15,092 nt of DNA from NCBI GenBank assembly GCA_025454075.1, contig JALOPD010000071.1, positions 1-15,092 of the forward strand, written 5' to 3'. Shown here one piece after another: positions 14,529 to 15,092 of this stretch. Source of the stretch: Desulfobacterales bacterium. GTDB taxonomy: Bacteria; Desulfobacterota; Desulfobacteria; Desulfobacterales; UBA2174_A. The translations under genes and the position numbers were made by a program. Numbering within the stretch: position 1 is the stretch's first letter; every line of letters starts with the position of its first letter. The notes beneath the pieces were generated by a model. The model did not search any database. It was not told the origin of the DNA and saw only the letters and a list, made by a program, of their open reading frames with translations.

Positions 14529-15092
14529 TCAGCTGTTTAGTTCGAAGAGGTGCTTGACCTTCCGGATATCCCGGGTGGCCCCCAGCGCCGCCATCAGCAG
14601 GATGCGCGCCTTGGGGCCCGAGAGCCGGCCGCCCAGGATGACGCCCCGCTTAACGAGGTCGGCGCCGCCGCCGGCATAGGCGTATATCGGCCACACGCCC
14701 CCCTCGGGGCAGCGGGTCGTCAGCACCACCGGGACCCCGCGGCCGACCGCCTTTTCGACGGCAGGGACCAGCCCCGGCGGCACATTGCCGGCGCCGAAGC
14801 CCTCGATCACCAGCCCGGCCACCCCCTTGCGGAGGAGATGCTCGATCAGGCTCCCGTCCATGCCGGTGTAGCAGGAGATCATCGCTACGCCCGGCTCGAT
14901 CCGCCTCGTCCGGATCGGCGGGCGCTTGATTCCGTGCATGGGAGCCGAGCGCCGCGTCAGCCGGACGTCTTCGCCGGCCACATAGGCCACGGGGCCGCTC
15001 TCGGGGGCCTCGAAGGCGTCGATGTTGAGGGAGTTGACCTTGATCACCTCCCGGGCGGCGAAGATCCGGTCGGTCATCAGCAGGCCCACGCC
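14529..15092 (-). CDS. L-asparaginase, C-terminal part (cut by the window edge)
   Basis: Asparaginases hydrolyse L-asparagine to aspartate and ammonia. The visible 187 or so residues correspond to the later two-thirds of a type I/II enzyme: MTDRIFAAREVIKVNS and LNIDAFEAPESGPVAYV match the segment that follows the central active-site region. VAGLVIEGFGAGNVPPG and VVLTTRCPEGGVW are characteristic of the C-terminal domain. A GTG at 15089-15087 is not the true start: the family region before it is missing and the frame stays open to base 15092. The catalytic Thr residues lie outside the window, so activity cannot be judged. It ends 13 nt before asnS on the same strand. The closest alternative is the GatD subunit of archaeal amidotransferase, unlikely in this context. 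Confidence 0.88.
   Translation of the reverse strand, partial: GVGLLMTDRIFAAREVIKVNSLNIDAFEAPESGPVAYVAGEDVRLTRRSAPMHGIKRPPIRTRRIEPGVAMISCYTGMDGSLIEHLLRKGVAGLVIEGFGAGNVPPGLVPAVEKAVGRGVPVVLTTRCPEGGVWPIYAYAGGGADLVKRGVILGGRLSGPKARILLMAALGATRDIRKVKHLFELNS

Noticed and set aside
13142..14557. 471-residue open frame on the plus strand opposite asnS
   Set aside because: Composition is skewed (rich in V, G, H, E) and no family is recognisable; asnS on the other strand is certain.

Overview
The window reads as chromosomal DNA from a high-GC Gram-negative bacterium, most likely a deltaproteobacterium (Desulfobacterota). I infer this from the lipoproteins and exported proteins, a SPOR protein, the style of the TPR protein, and two kinds of intergenic palindrome that I associate from memory with that group. 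No rRNA, tRNA, CRISPR array, transposase or phage gene is visible. Most genes lie on the minus strand in tightly packed, often overlapping runs.

Layout. (1) 1-958: the 5' end of an unidentified minus-strand gene leaves the window at base 1. An RluA-type pseudouridine synthase diverges from it on the plus strand. (2) 951-2744: an AT-rich inverted-repeat element sits between the convergent pseudouridine synthase and ettA, an ABC-F translation factor on the minus strand. (3) 2898-3372: an unrecognised 140-residue gene with a strong ribosome binding site and a clear terminator. (4) 5530 down to 3458: pentapeptide-repeat protein, GNAT acetyltransferase and FKBP-type lipoprotein, apparently one operon. 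(5) 9881 down to 5617: M1-like metallopeptidase, ChaN-like protein, zinc-ribbon Nudix hydrolase and an unknown lipoprotein. The junctions are 4-nt overlap, 4-nt overlap and 4-nt gap, so this is one translationally coupled unit. (6) 9928-10040: a divergent promoter region. (7) 10115-12025, plus strand: a tandem-SPOR membrane protein and a membrane-anchored TPR protein. Two inverted copies of a roughly 120-bp palindromic element flank the TPR gene. (8) 15092 down to 12189: asparaginase (partial), asnS and hslO, again tightly packed.

How the genes fit together. Regions 4, 5 and 7 point to envelope work: exported peptidase, periplasmic ChaN-like protein, lipoproteins, a periplasmic proline isomerase, a peptidoglycan-binding SPOR protein and an anchored TPR protein. 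Regions 1, 2 and 8 concern translation and protein quality: rRNA or tRNA pseudouridylation, EttA, AsnRS and the redox chaperone Hsp33, with an asparaginase directly upstream of AsnRS.

I found no convincing wholly new multi-gene system. The best leads are the non-canonical M1 peptidase and its coupled partners, the paired palindromic elements whose arms differ between copies but stay complementary within each copy, and the 180-bp tandem duplication inside the pentapeptide-repeat gene.
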